From Bacillus alkalisoli (GTDB taxonomy: Bacteria > Bacillota > Bacilli > Bacillales > Bacillaceae_I): DNA of 64,000 nt. The position numbers were made by a program, and so were the translations under genes. Position 1 is the stretch's first letter, and the number at the start of each line of letters is the position of its first letter. This document shows positions 1 through 8,506 of the stretch, piece by piece. A model generated the notes under the pieces. It did no database searches and had not been told where the DNA came from. It was given only the letters and a program-made list of their open reading frames with translations. Where the stretch lies: positions 1,878,665-1,942,664 of the forward strand of contig NZ_KZ454944.1 in the NCBI RefSeq assembly GCF_002797415.1. The letters are read 5' to 3'.

Positions 1-768
1 AATATAGAAGTGGGTGAATCTTTTGGAGAAGTTCGTTTAAAAGTGACGTTCTCCTTAGATAATCCAAGAATTCAGCAATTAATCGACGAAAAGTCAGCAA
101 TTTATTTAATCCATGTGGAATGTGGTCAAACTAGTTACCGCATCGCCTTTGAAACAGCTGAAAGAATGCTAGAAATACCAATTCCAACTAATTCACTACG
201 AGGGAAAATATCTATCCATTCCTTTATTATTGCTAAAACTACTATTACAAATTATACGAATGATAGATTAAGTGATTGGTATAAAGGAATTCCAATTTCC
301 TATGAAAAGGGAAACATTCTCGCGATTGGAGACGCGATTGAAACGACATTGATTGATGACAATACAGATATGTTGAATTTGCCATCAATAGTGACAGTTT
401 CAAAGCATCTTAAGAATGAGTTTATGGACGTAGAAATCCAACATGACACCATTACAATCTATTTACCAGAATATGAATACAATCAATATGCGATGAGTGC
501 CAATTCTTTACTGAAAAATACCATACTTTCTACAGTAATTGTACCTGCATTGGTATATGTTTTCTCGAAAATAGGTAGCGGCACGGAAGACCTAGAGCAA
601 TATACATGGTACCAAGTATTGGAGAAGATTTTCCAAGAGAATAACCTCCGTTTGGAAGATATAGGGACAGATAAACTTTCTCCACTAAAAGCTGCTCAAC
701 TAGTTTTAAGAAAACCACTTAAATCTAGTTTTGAAGAAATCGAAAAGCTTCATAGAACGGAGGACTAA
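1..768 (+). CDS. Uncharacterised protein, 5' end outside window
   Basis: The frame is open from base 1, so the start lies outside the window; 255 residues are visible. One hydrophobic stretch (LLKNTILSTVIVPALVYVF) lies near the middle of the C-terminal half; no catalytic motif is recognised. The stop codon ends one base before the ATG of the DUF6339 gene, so the two are almost certainly one operon. DUF6339 genes are known from MORC-ATPase/Z1-domain (MZA-like) defence operons, and this could be an accessory component of such a system. That assignment is inference, because the diagnostic genes would lie upstream of the window. Confidence 0.75.
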   Translation, partial: NIEVGESFGEVRLKVTFSLDNPRIQQLIDEKSAIYLIHVECGQTSYRIAFETAERMLEIPIPTNSLRGKISIHSFIIAKTTITNYTNDRLSDWYKGIPISYEKGNILAIGDAIETTLIDDNTDMLNLPSIVTVSKHLKNEFMDVEIQHDTITIYLPEYEYNQYAMSANSLLKNTILSTVIVPALVYVFSKIGSGTEDLEQYTWYQVLEKIFQENNLRLEDIGTDKLSPLKAAQLVLRKPLKSSFEEIEKLHRTED

Positions 769-769
769 C

Positions 770-1531
770 ATGAAATTAAAATTTATTTCAGACGAGACGC
801 TACTGGACTTAAGAGGAAATTACGAAGCGTATAAAGAACATTACTATAATGAAAACCACCAATGGTTCAATGATTATCTTAAAGAAGAGGGAAAGGTGCT
901 AGAGTCTAGCATTCCATTTGAAGTTCCAACATTTAACTTGAATGAGGACTATGCAATTAGTGATCGGGAAAATGTTAAGCTAATCTATGACTCTTTAAAA
1001 CATTTAACCGTTGCCCAAGCTACTCAAGAACGTCTTTGGTCAGGGTTAGCTCATTTACAATTAAGAGACTTTGCTTTCTATCGATTGAAAAAAGATATAG
1101 AAGGTAAAAACGATAAACGTATCAACACGTCTCTATTTTTTAAAAACGGAAATAAACGATCCCTATTCGTACACATTTTAGCTCGCCTTTGGTGGGTAGG
1201 TTATATGACATACGATGAAACAAACGAAAGTAACCCATACTGGCTAACCGACTTCTTTTGCAGTAAAGATTATTCTGCAAGAAGCGTTGTATTCTTCTCC
1301 AGTAACTTTACTTCAAATCGAAATATTACAAAGGGCATATTAAAAACGTTAGTAAAACTAGAAGAAAGTGGAGTTGCTATTAAGCGTGACCATTTTGTCC
1401 AGGCAAACAAATATTTAAATGTTGTTGGTGGGGCGATGATTTTGGATATGCTAAGTACTGAGGAAGTTGAGGACATGGTCGGGAAACATCTGAAGAAACA
1501 CTTAGATATAGAGATGGAAACAGCTGTATAA
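770..1531 (+). CDS. DUF6339 family protein, probable defence-operon component
   Basis: A 253-residue protein that I recognise as DUF6339-like. The ATG at 770 is chosen because GGAGG sits 6 bases upstream; an in-frame start exists at 731 but overlaps the preceding gene. Its centre is rich in aromatic residues (LARLWWVGYMTY). No catalytic motif is evident. In known genomes DUF6339 proteins accompany MORC-type ATPases, Z1-domain proteins, PD-(D/E)XK proteins and cytosine methyltransferases. Here the next genes are a PD-(D/E)XK protein and a cytosine methyltransferase, which fits, but they are separately transcribed. Confidence 0.6.
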   Translation: MKLKFISDETLLDLRGNYEAYKEHYYNENHQWFNDYLKEEGKVLESSIPFEVPTFNLNEDYAISDRENVKLIYDSLKHLTVAQATQERLWSGLAHLQLRDFAFYRLKKDIEGKNDKRINTSLFFKNGNKRSLFVHILARLWWVGYMTYDETNESNPYWLTDFFCSKDYSARSVVFFSSNFTSNRNITKGILKTLVKLEESGVAIKRDHFVQANKYLNVVGGAMILDMLSTEEVEDMVGKHLKKHLDIEMETAV

Positions 1532-1702
1532 CAAATCCAATAGAAAACCTATGTCTGTCCCTCAGGTGAATCGAAATTCACGGAGTCTTTTATAGGTGGT
1601 AAGGGAAAGGGACAAGGAAAAATTCAACGGGATTAAAAATGGAATTAAATTACAGTTCAAATTTAAAAATAAATAGTTAAGGCTGAATAATCGGAGGAGC
1701 AA

Positions 1703-2875
1703 ATGGCTGGATATATTATGACATTTGATAGTCTAGATTCATTGTATGAATCTGCAAGAAAAGGAATTTACTCTACCAAAATAACTATCCCCTCAAATCA
1801 ACTTTGGCATCCTACAACAGAATCGACTGTAGCTGATTATGCGACGATGAAGGAAGGGGATAATATTTTCTTCTTTAAAAATAGGAAAATATATGGCGTA
1901 GGAGAAATGAAGAATATTGTAGGTGATTGTAAGTTCTTAAATTTTCCTGAAGCAAATACCCCAGAAGCAACAATATTTACATCTGTAAAAAATGAGGTGC
2001 TTAATTCGAAAGGGAAATGGAAAAATGGAGAACGAGAGTTAAGATGGATTTGTACATTTAAACCATCTCCATATTTCTTTAAAAATGCTGTAGATATGGA
2101 TGCTGTTCTTATGTCTAATCCTACTGCATTTAAAATGCTTAGAGCATTCCAACAGTTGTCATTCATAAAAATTGACGATATTGAAAATCAAGCGTTGAAG
2201 GATATTATTTTCAAAGTAAATGAGGAAAATATAATAAGAAAAAACAAAGCTGAAGTATTCGAGAATCTGTCGCAAAAGACACATGCTGAAATTAGAAATA
2301 AAGCAGAAACTGGCAGATATACTTTTGGAATTAAGGAATTTCTAGACAACTCTGCACTTCCAGATAAAACATTTAGACGAGAAACTACTTTAGAACTGGC
2401 ATTATTACATCAACTTTCTTCAAAAGATAAAGGAACAATCAACATTTTTGGTGATTGGGATTATATTTCACATCAAGTGGTAGCTTCACCTTTTAAACCA
2501 ATAATATGGATGGATAAAATGGATATATTCGGTTATCGATATATTGATGGATATAAACCTACAATATCAAAGTTTATGGCAATGGAGTTGAAGAAAAAAG
2601 ATGCAGAAATAGAAGATGTAAATCAAGTGCTAAAATATGTTGATTGGATTAAAAATGAATATTCATATGGAGATTATTCAATGGTTAGTGCGTTCTTAGT
2701 TGCGTCTAACTTTCCGAATGAGGTAATAATGTATATTAAAGAAAATGGAAGTAGGAGATACACTACTAATTTACGAGATGATAGAGTTTCTGAAGAGTGG
2801 AGGGATATAAAGCTTGTAAAATACTCATACAATTCTACTTTGAAAAAGGTTGAATTTGAGATTATTCCATACTAA
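1703..2875 (+). CDS. EVE/PUA-like plus PD-(D/E)XK endonuclease-like protein
   Basis: A 390-residue protein preceded by CGGAGGAG at good spacing. Residues about 1-120 look like an EVE/PUA-type fold seen on modified-base readers (phrases such as EGDNIFFFKNRKIYGVGEM). The C-terminal third carries a NucS-like nuclease signature, MAMELKKKDAEIEDVNQVLK, with the acidic-x-K core and the trailing Q seen in PD-(D/E)XK enzymes. Such architectures suggest cleavage guided by a modified base. It lies beside a cytosine methyltransferase transcribed towards it, with a shared hairpin between them. Function is inferred from motifs only. Confidence 0.55.
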   Translation: MAGYIMTFDSLDSLYESARKGIYSTKITIPSNQLWHPTTESTVADYATMKEGDNIFFFKNRKIYGVGEMKNIVGDCKFLNFPEANTPEATIFTSVKNEVLNSKGKWKNGERELRWICTFKPSPYFFKNAVDMDAVLMSNPTAFKMLRAFQQLSFIKIDDIENQALKDIIFKVNEENIIRKNKAEVFENLSQKTHAEIRNKAETGRYTFGIKEFLDNSALPDKTFRRETTLELALLHQLSSKDKGTINIFGDWDYISHQVVASPFKPIIWMDKMDIFGYRYIDGYKPTISKFMAMELKKKDAEIEDVNQVLKYVDWIKNEYSYGDYSMVSAFLVASNFPNEVIMYIKENGSRRYTTNLRDDRVSEEWRDIKLVKYSYNSTLKKVEFEIIPY

Positions 2876-2883
2876 ATTAAGAA

Positions 2884-2909
2884 GCCCTCCTTATCTGTTA
2901 TAGGAGGGC
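2884..2909. terminator. Hairpin between convergent genes
   Basis: The arms GCCCTCCTTAT and TATAGGAGGGC flank a short loop between the converging nuclease and methyltransferase genes. The U-run is weak on either strand, so it may act as a bidirectional terminator of modest strength. Confidence 0.55.
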
Positions 2910-2915
2910 ACTAAA

Positions 2916-4166
2916 TTAGAACCAAGACATCTGCACTTCTCTATTAATAGCAGGAATTTCCTCTGCTTTTTCTATTTCGAGTATTCGATTTCCCATTCTC
3001 TCAATCAATCCAACAACTAATGCATTTCCCATACAAAAGTACCTCATTCGCTCCGACATTCCGTCCGTCCAATTATCAGGGAAGCCATTAAGCCGTTCGC
3101 ATTCTACTGGAGTTAGTATTCTAATACGTCCAGTTTCTGAATCTTCTATGACATGACTACTTCTATTAACTGTTGCTTCACTAGTTAACATTGTTCTACC
3201 AGGTTTATCTAGAGGTTCAGGGAATGCCATTCCACCTTCAGAGAAAGTGTATTTATGTCCAGTCGCAGAAGTTCTTTCAATTTTTTTAGGTCCTTTTAAG
3301 TACTGAAACTTCTCAATTGCATTTTCAAGGAGATAATATTTTTCATCTACACCTGATTGTAATATCTGTGACAATGTAATGGGTTCTTCCGTGACAGGAA
3401 TAACTTCTTCGGTGTATACTTCGCCGTTTCTCATAATTCCGGAGTTTAAATATTTCATTGAAAACTCGTCTGATACCTCTAATAAATCTTCAGGTAATGT
3501 AAAGGAGTGTGGCTTATGTCTCTCGTTAAATTCATCTTTAACAGGGAAAGGTTTTGCGAAAAAACCTTTCTCATGTATTAATGTAAGATCATCTACATTA
3601 CTTAAGTTTGAAACATACGAAGTATCATTTTGAACAGCAAAAATAAAAATTCGACGTCTTCTTTGTGCTTGTCCATATTCAGCTGCATTTATAACTCGCC
3701 ATTCAACGGTGTAATTAAGGTCTCTTAAACTCGCTAACATGACGGAAAAATCACGTCCGCGTTGTTTAGAAGGAGACTTTAATAAACGATCTACATTTTC
3801 TAACAAAACATATCTTGGTCGAATAGTCCGTAATAGACGTACGATTTCCCAGAATAGGACACCTTTTTTACCTTGAATACCTTTTTCGCCTGATAAGCTA
3901 CGTGCTACTGAGTAGTCTTGACATGGAAAACCGCCTACGAGCAGGTTTGCATTATATTTTAATAGATTTGTTTCATCTACAGTTGCTATATCTTCATTAG
4001 AGTGTATTCCTCTATCTTTAAAGTTTCTAGCGTAACAATCAAAAGCATCTTGTGCTTTCTTTGAAGGCTCCCATTGGTTTCCCCAAACAACTTCAAATCC
4101 TTTAGTTGCTTCCAAACCTAATCGAAATCCACCGACTCCGGCAAATAATTCTATTACTTTTATCAT
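2916..4166 (-). CDS. DNA (cytosine-5) methyltransferase of a Sau3AI-type R-M system
   Basis: It transfers a methyl group from SAM to C5 of cytosine. All main motifs are visible: I (FAGVGGFRLG), IV with the catalytic cysteine (GGFPCQDYS), VI (ENV), VIII (QRRRRIFI) and the C-terminal motif (ERLNGFPDNW, GNALVVG). The start at 4166 (MIKVIELF) is chosen because AAAGGA sits 8 bases upstream; other in-frame ATGs lie at 4175 and 4202. It diverges from the Sau3AI-like endonuclease and presumably protects the same site. Since Sau3AI cuts GATC, this enzyme would be expected to methylate the C of GATC; the specificity is inference. Confidence 0.9.
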   Translation of the reverse strand: MIKVIELFAGVGGFRLGLEATKGFEVVWGNQWEPSKKAQDAFDCYARNFKDRGIHSNEDIATVDETNLLKYNANLLVGGFPCQDYSVARSLSGEKGIQGKKGVLFWEIVRLLRTIRPRYVLLENVDRLLKSPSKQRGRDFSVMLASLRDLNYTVEWRVINAAEYGQAQRRRRIFIFAVQNDTSYVSNLSNVDDLTLIHEKGFFAKPFPVKDEFNERHKPHSFTLPEDLLEVSDEFSMKYLNSGIMRNGEVYTEEVIPVTEEPITLSQILQSGVDEKYYLLENAIEKFQYLKGPKKIERTSATGHKYTFSEGGMAFPEPLDKPGRTMLTSEATVNRSSHVIEDSETGRIRILTPVECERLNGFPDNWTDGMSERMRYFCMGNALVVGLIERMGNRILEIEKAEEIPAINREVQMSWF

Positions 4167-4284
4167 TTCGAACATCCTTTCGGTATAAAAGATACCTAAC
4201 AATCATTATAATAAAAAGTAACAAAAAGATCAACTAATATTATTTACCTTTTTTAATGTATGTAGGTTAATTATATCAGAGTTA

Positions 4285-4296
4285 GAACGAATGTTC
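4285..4296. promoter_or_regulatory. LexA-like operator upstream of restriction gene
   Basis: GAACGAATGTTC matches the Gram-positive LexA (DinR) core GAAC-N4-GTTC and sits in a longer palindrome, TTAGAAC-GAAT-GTTCTAA (4282-4299). It lies about 30 bases before the ATG of the endonuclease gene, in the divergent R-M promoter region. It could instead bind a dedicated R-M controller. Confidence 0.5.
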
Positions 4297-4325
4297 TAAT
4301 AATATTAGTGAATAAGGGGATAAAA

Positions 4326-5717
4326 ATGATTTATCAAACAATGAATGAATTAATGGAGAAAGCTAGAGAGGCAGAGGGGAAAACATTTGGAGAAATTGAT
4401 AATTTTAATAGATTAGATAATAAGAAGTCAAAAGGTGGACTTGGACAAGTTGTGGAAGAAAGCTTCTTTGAATATGCAGTGAATTCTGATGCGAGGCCAG
4501 ATTTTGATAATTTAGGGGTAGAGCTAAAAGTTACTCCTTTTAGAAAGAATACAAATGGTACATTATCAGCTAAAGAAAGACTTGTACTAAACATCATTAA
4601 TTATATGGAAGAAGTAAATACTGAATTTAAGACATCTAGCTTCTGGACAAAAAATCAGAAGTTACTTCTTATGTTCTATCAATGGGTTCCCGAGGTTGAT
4701 AGGAAGGACTATCAAATATTTAAAAGTGTCTTATATACGTTTCCTGAAGCTGATCTTGAAATAGTAAAACAAGATTGGGATTTAATCATTAGAAAAATTA
4801 AAGAAGGAAAGGCCCATGAATTATCAGAAGGAGATACAATTTACCTAGGGGCAGCATCAAAAGGTAGTAATAAAACCTCTGTAAGAGATCAGCCATTTAG
4901 TAGAATTAAAGCAATGCAACGAGCGTTTTCTCTAAAACAATCATATATGACAGCTTTAGTCAGAAAATATATTAAAAATGAAGATTTAATACAGTTTGCT
5001 AACGCATCAGAATTAAAGCAAAAGTCTTTTAAAGAATTATTAGAATACAAATTTAAACCATTTATTGGAATGACTGATAAAAAAATTGCAGATATTCACG
5101 GAATTACTTATAACCCAAAATCTAAAAGTTTCGTAGCAATAGTAATAAGTGCACTTCTAGGTATAAAGGGCACCAAACTGGGTCAAATTGAAGAGTTTTC
5201 TAAAGCAAATATACAATTTAAAACTGTGAGACTTGAACCAAATGGCAAACCAAAGGAATCAATGTCGTTCGAGAATATAGATTTTTACCAATGGACCTCG
5301 GAAGAATGGGAAGAAAGTTATTTAAGAGAAAGGTTCTATGATACAAAGTTTCTTTTTGTTGTGTTCCAATATACCGAAACTAAGAAAGAGAACCCAAATC
5401 GAGAATTAGTTTTTAAAGGGATAAAATTTTGGAACATGCCTGAAGAAACAGTAGAAAATGAAATAAAGGAACTATGGGAAGAAGTTAATAGGTTAATTAA
5501 TAAGAATGAGCTAGAGATTGAATATGTTATGCGTGGTAAAAAATTAGTAGAATCAAATAATTTTCCAAAAATCAGTTTTAATGGGGTTACTCATATTCGA
5601 CCAAAGGGAGCAGATGGTCAAGATAAAGTTGCGCTACCGAATGGCAATAAAATTACTAAACAATGTTACTGGTTAAATAATACTTATGTAGCGGATATCG
5701 TTAAGGATTTAATATAA
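4326..5717 (+). CDS. Sau3AI-like type II restriction endonuclease (MutH fold)
   Basis: A 463-residue protein resembling Sau3AI along its length. The N-terminal domain carries the MutH/Sau3AI active site D-x6-E-x-K as D59, E66 and K68 (RPDFDNLGVELKVTPF). Other Sau3AI-like segments are KERLVLNIINY, the KAHELSEG stretch and a second MutH-like C-terminal domain (ELVFKGIKFWNMPEE), used in Sau3AI as an allosteric DNA-binding copy. The start at 4326 follows AAGGGG by 6 bases. The family cleaves GATC. The gene diverges from its methyltransferase, and the LexA-like box upstream suggests damage-linked expression (inference). Confidence 0.88.
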   Translation: MIYQTMNELMEKAREAEGKTFGEIDNFNRLDNKKSKGGLGQVVEESFFEYAVNSDARPDFDNLGVELKVTPFRKNTNGTLSAKERLVLNIINYMEEVNTEFKTSSFWTKNQKLLLMFYQWVPEVDRKDYQIFKSVLYTFPEADLEIVKQDWDLIIRKIKEGKAHELSEGDTIYLGAASKGSNKTSVRDQPFSRIKAMQRAFSLKQSYMTALVRKYIKNEDLIQFANASELKQKSFKELLEYKFKPFIGMTDKKIADIHGITYNPKSKSFVAIVISALLGIKGTKLGQIEEFSKANIQFKTVRLEPNGKPKESMSFENIDFYQWTSEEWEESYLRERFYDTKFLFVVFQYTETKKENPNRELVFKGIKFWNMPEETVENEIKELWEEVNRLINKNELEIEYVMRGKKLVESNNFPKISFNGVTHIRPKGADGQDKVALPNGNKITKQCYWLNNTYVADIVKDLI

Positions 5718-5727
5718 ATATTTTAAG

Positions 5728-5757
5728 ATAGTCTTCTCTTTGAAGGCTATTTTTGTT
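5728..5757 (+). terminator. Terminator of restriction gene
   Basis: The arms ATAGTCTTC and GAAGGCTAT are followed by TTTTTGTTT, directly after the endonuclease stop codon. Confidence 0.75.
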
Positions 5758-5806
5758 TATTTATTACTATTTTTTTCCTATAATGAAGTTGAAGAGGAGG
5801 ACAAAC

Positions 5807-6130
5807 ATGCCTTTTTACAACAAACTAGTCCGTGACAAAATACCAAATATAATAGAATCTACAGGGAAAAAGTTTACAACAACCATTCTTTCTGACGATG
5901 AATACATAAAAGAATTAAAGAAAAAAAGCTACGAAGAACTAGAAGAATACATGGCTACTGAAAATAATCAAGAAGCAAAGGAAGAATTAGCTGACCTTCT
6001 AGAAATAATCCACACACTTGCTAACTACCACGGTTCATCAATAGAAGAAATAGAGCAAATCCGTAAAGAAAAAGCGCAAAAAAGTGGTAGATTCCAAGAA
6101 AAGATATTTTTAGTAGAAGTAGAGGATTAA
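5807..6130 (+). CDS. MazG-like nucleotide pyrophosphohydrolase
   Basis: A 107-residue protein beginning MPFYNKLVRDKIP, typical of the small all-alpha NTP pyrophosphohydrolases often labelled phosphoribosyl-ATP pyrophosphohydrolase-like. The acidic helix EAKEELADLLEII supplies the metal-binding E/E/D residues of the MazG fold. The start at 5807 is preceded by GAGGAGG 6 bases away; an upstream in-frame extension lacks a ribosome site. It probably hydrolyses non-canonical or excess nucleotides. In a defence island such enzymes may deplete nucleotides, but no direct link is visible. Confidence 0.75.
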   Translation: MPFYNKLVRDKIPNIIESTGKKFTTTILSDDEYIKELKKKSYEELEEYMATENNQEAKEELADLLEIIHTLANYHGSSIEEIEQIRKEKAQKSGRFQEKIFLVEVED

Positions 6131-6174
6131 GAATTGTGAAGTACTATTAAAACAGAGGGAAGGGGGAAGTCAGA

Positions 6175-7167
6175 TTGAGTCATAAACTTAAAGTAGGTGA
6201 ACTGCAAGAACATTATTTAACAGACGAGGAGATATGGCGGATTTTTACGATAGTTTTATCAACAAAGTCTGTTAAATCTTCTACATATAAATTCGCACTA
6301 CTAAAATCACTTATCGAAAATTTGTATCAAGTAAATGATAATTTTGAATTAAGCTATGACCAACTAGCATACTCTTTTACAAAGATCTACTGGAACTTAA
6401 TAGTTCACCATAATCTAGTACAGCAAAATAGTAATCCAAAGAAAAATGCTAAAGTTGTTTCACTCATTCAAGAGACTCAACAAAAGTATTCTATTCCTTC
6501 CGAATTTAATTGGGATAAAATAGATCCTAGCATTCAGATAAACCTAGTAAGTAAAGTTAAAACAACCATGAAGGCGAATGTTTTCGGAGCTCTATACGGG
6601 GATACAAGAGGAAAGTTCTATGCATTTGATCATAAAAGAGAATATTTCAAACTAAACCCTGCTGTTCACACGTTTATGTTAAATTATCAACGATTGATTG
6701 TTAATCTTACAAATTATCATATGGCTGCCATGATAGAAGAACTAAATGAAGTACCAAGTATTAATTACCTTCTTGGTAAGGTAGAAAGTATTGCAAGACG
6801 TACTTCCTTAAGACCTTTTGAGAAGCTATTAATGACCTATTTTGAAGAGAGTTGTTTTTACTGTGGAAAAGCACTAACAGGAATGAAACGAGAAACACAT
6901 GTTGATCATTTTATCCCTTGGTCGTTTGTGCAATCAGACAACATTTGGAATCTCGTATTAGCATGTAACAGGTGTAACAGCTCCAAAAGCGATAAACTCC
7001 CAGAAAAGCAATATTTAGAGTTCATCATCGATAGAAACCAAACCTTAACGGAAAAGAAAGAAGATTCAACCGTTCATCAGTTAATGACAAACTATAAAGA
7101 GAAAAAGATCATTATGCTTTACGATTATTCTATCAAAAATGGGTATGATACAATCTGGTGTCCATAG
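6175..7167 (+). CDS. HNH endonuclease domain protein
   Basis: A 330-residue protein with a TTG start after AAGGGGGAAG. The C-terminal third holds a zinc-ribbon HNH domain: CFYCGKAL, then HVDHFIPWSF, then NLVLACNRCNSSK. The two CxxC pairs and the H-DH and N residues are all present. The N-terminal 220 residues are helical with no recognised domain. Many orphan HNH proteins of this type are found in restriction and defence islands, acting as nicking or restriction nucleases; the target cannot be read from sequence. Confidence 0.8.
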   Translation: MSHKLKVGELQEHYLTDEEIWRIFTIVLSTKSVKSSTYKFALLKSLIENLYQVNDNFELSYDQLAYSFTKIYWNLIVHHNLVQQNSNPKKNAKVVSLIQETQQKYSIPSEFNWDKIDPSIQINLVSKVKTTMKANVFGALYGDTRGKFYAFDHKREYFKLNPAVHTFMLNYQRLIVNLTNYHMAAMIEELNEVPSINYLLGKVESIARRTSLRPFEKLLMTYFEESCFYCGKALTGMKRETHVDHFIPWSFVQSDNIWNLVLACNRCNSSKSDKLPEKQYLEFIIDRNQTLTEKKEDSTVHQLMTNYKEKKIIMLYDYSIKNGYDTIWCP

Positions 7168-7170
7168 AAA

Positions 7171-7208
7171 AACAGGAGGACAAAAAGACGTTCCTCCTGT
7201 TACTTTTT
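7171..7208. terminator. Bidirectional terminator
   Basis: A perfect 10-bp stem, AACAGGAGGA / TCCTCCTGTT, is followed by ACTTTTTT. It lies 4 bases after the HNH gene. The stop codon of the convergent small gene 7200-7370 lies in its right arm, so it serves both directions. Confidence 0.8.
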
Positions 7209-7370
7209 TCTCTTCTCCTCCAAAAACCCCTCCACCACAACCAAATAAAAATACCTATCAACCTTCCTACCATCTACTACACCTTTATACACACTCCTAA
7301 TCAACCCCACAAGTACCATCTCCATGAATAATTCTTCTAAAGGTTTCTCTACTTCAGCATTTTCTTTCAT
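7200..7370 (-). CDS. Small acidic protein overlapping the HTH gene, 56 aa
   Basis: An ATG within the last codons of the upstream winged-helix gene opens a 56-residue frame (MKENAEVEKPLEELFMEM...EEKRKK). The 17-base overlap between the ATG here and the upstream stop codon suggests translational coupling. The protein is acidic with a hydrophobic centre and a basic tail. I do not recognise the family. Its consistent codon use and placement between gene and terminator argue that it is real. Confidence 0.55.
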   Translation of the reverse strand: MKENAEVEKPLEELFMEMVLVGLIRSVYKGVVDGRKVDRYFYLVVVEGFLEEKRKK

Positions 7371-7863
7371 AAGCAACTAAAACACATTGCCATAGATGTT
7401 TTACTTGTTCAGGAGGTAGGAATAGTTCACCTATTGTTCTAAATTGTATAGGCATGGAAATATCTATTGAAGATTTAGGTGCAGTGGTCATTGAGGTTTT
7501 TCTCTCTTTATGTGGAAATGGCTGTATCACTAGTATGTTGACGTCTCTAGCACCACTTTCTCTATAGGTCGGTATTCTTTTCACAATCTTCATCTCTATT
7601 AATTTGTTTAATGCTCGATTGACCTGTCTTTCGGAACTGCCGACCTCATTTGCGATTGTTTTTATGCTACAAGAGGAAGCTCCATATACTTCGACAGAAT
7701 TTTTCCATATGAAGTTCAGTACTTTTTGTGTATTTAGGGACATGGAATTTTTGTAATGATAGAAGTAGCCTCTTACTGTTTGGTCTAATTCCGTGACAGA
7801 GGAGAAAGATTGAAAGCTTTTCATCGTTTCTTCATTTGTGATCAACAAGAAAAATCCCCCCAA
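7354..7863 (-). CDS. Winged helix-turn-helix protein
   Basis: A 169-residue protein from a TTG at 7863; other plausible starts are a TTG at 7845 after a G-run and the ATG at 7824 (MKSFQSF). Residues about 40-100 form a winged helix: KTIANEVGSSERQVNRALNK is the recognition part and RIPTYRESGARDVNILV the wing. It is probably a DNA-binding regulator, of the type seen on plasmids and islands to control replication or accessory genes. It is the first gene of a two-gene unit with the overlapping 56-aa gene. The target is unknown. Confidence 0.65.
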   Translation of the reverse strand: MGGFFLLITNEETMKSFQSFSSVTELDQTVRGYFYHYKNSMSLNTQKVLNFIWKNSVEVYGASSCSIKTIANEVGSSERQVNRALNKLIEMKIVKRIPTYRESGARDVNILVIQPFPHKERKTSMTTAPKSSIDISMPIQFRTIGELFLPPEQVKHLWQCVLVAYERKC

Positions 7864-7940
7864 CCAAAATACCTTTCTACTAATATTGTAAATTCGTTAG
7901 ACGGAAAAGTAGCATGATTAAACAAATTTTTTCCATTAAA

Positions 7941-7983
7941 TGCTATAATGAGTCTATTAATATCTATTTTCTAGGAGGTTATT
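7941..7983 (+). promoter_or_regulatory. Extended -10 promoter and RBS
   Basis: TGCTATAAT (7941-7949) is a perfect extended -10 element. It is followed after about 25 bases by the ribosome site TAGGAGG immediately before the ATG at 7984. No good -35 box is seen, as is common with extended -10 promoters. Confidence 0.5.
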
Positions 7984-8421
7984 ATGCAATATAACGAACT
8001 GAAGAAACAATTATTAAAAGATCATTACATAGACATTGCCTTTAAACGATACTTAGCTTTTAAAGAATCAGAGCAATATAATGAGCAATACAAATTAGAT
8101 ATTCTCTCAAGATTAAATCAATTTTTACGTGAAGAAGTAATTACCAAGTTCACCATTGTGGACATCGTAAAACGAATTCAAAAAGAGAATCCTCCAGCTG
8201 GTAGTTTTGTGCATTGGAGTAATATAGCTGATTTGGTACAGTATGCGGAGAGTAGTCCGGAAGAAGTGGCAGATTTATTGAAACAGCTCTATCAGTTTAC
8301 TGGATCTGTTGAACAAACGATTGAAACGTTCAGGGAACATGGGAAAGCTTTTAAACACTTTTCGGTTTTGAATTTCTTCAACTATAGGATTGTAAAATTG
8401 AATCTATCAACAACAGGATAG
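7984..8421 (+). CDS. Hypothetical helical protein, 145 aa
   Basis: It starts after TAGGAGG. The protein is largely helical and charged (MQYNELKKQLLKDHYIDIAF). The segment PPAGSFVHWSNIADLVQYAE faintly recalls N-terminal regions of some McrB-type AAA restriction proteins, but no nuclease or ATPase domain is present. It could be the remaining N-terminal part of a larger defence protein or an independent small protein. It is the last gene of the defence island. Confidence 0.5.
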   Translation: MQYNELKKQLLKDHYIDIAFKRYLAFKESEQYNEQYKLDILSRLNQFLREEVITKFTIVDIVKRIQKENPPAGSFVHWSNIADLVQYAESSPEEVADLLKQLYQFTGSVEQTIETFREHGKAFKHFSVLNFFNYRIVKLNLSTTG

Positions 8422-8506
8422 ACAAGAAACTTTACCTCTTAATTGGGTAAATGAGGAAGAAAATGATTATTTCTAAAATATAGGGTTTTTTACGAGGAGT
8501 TTTAAG

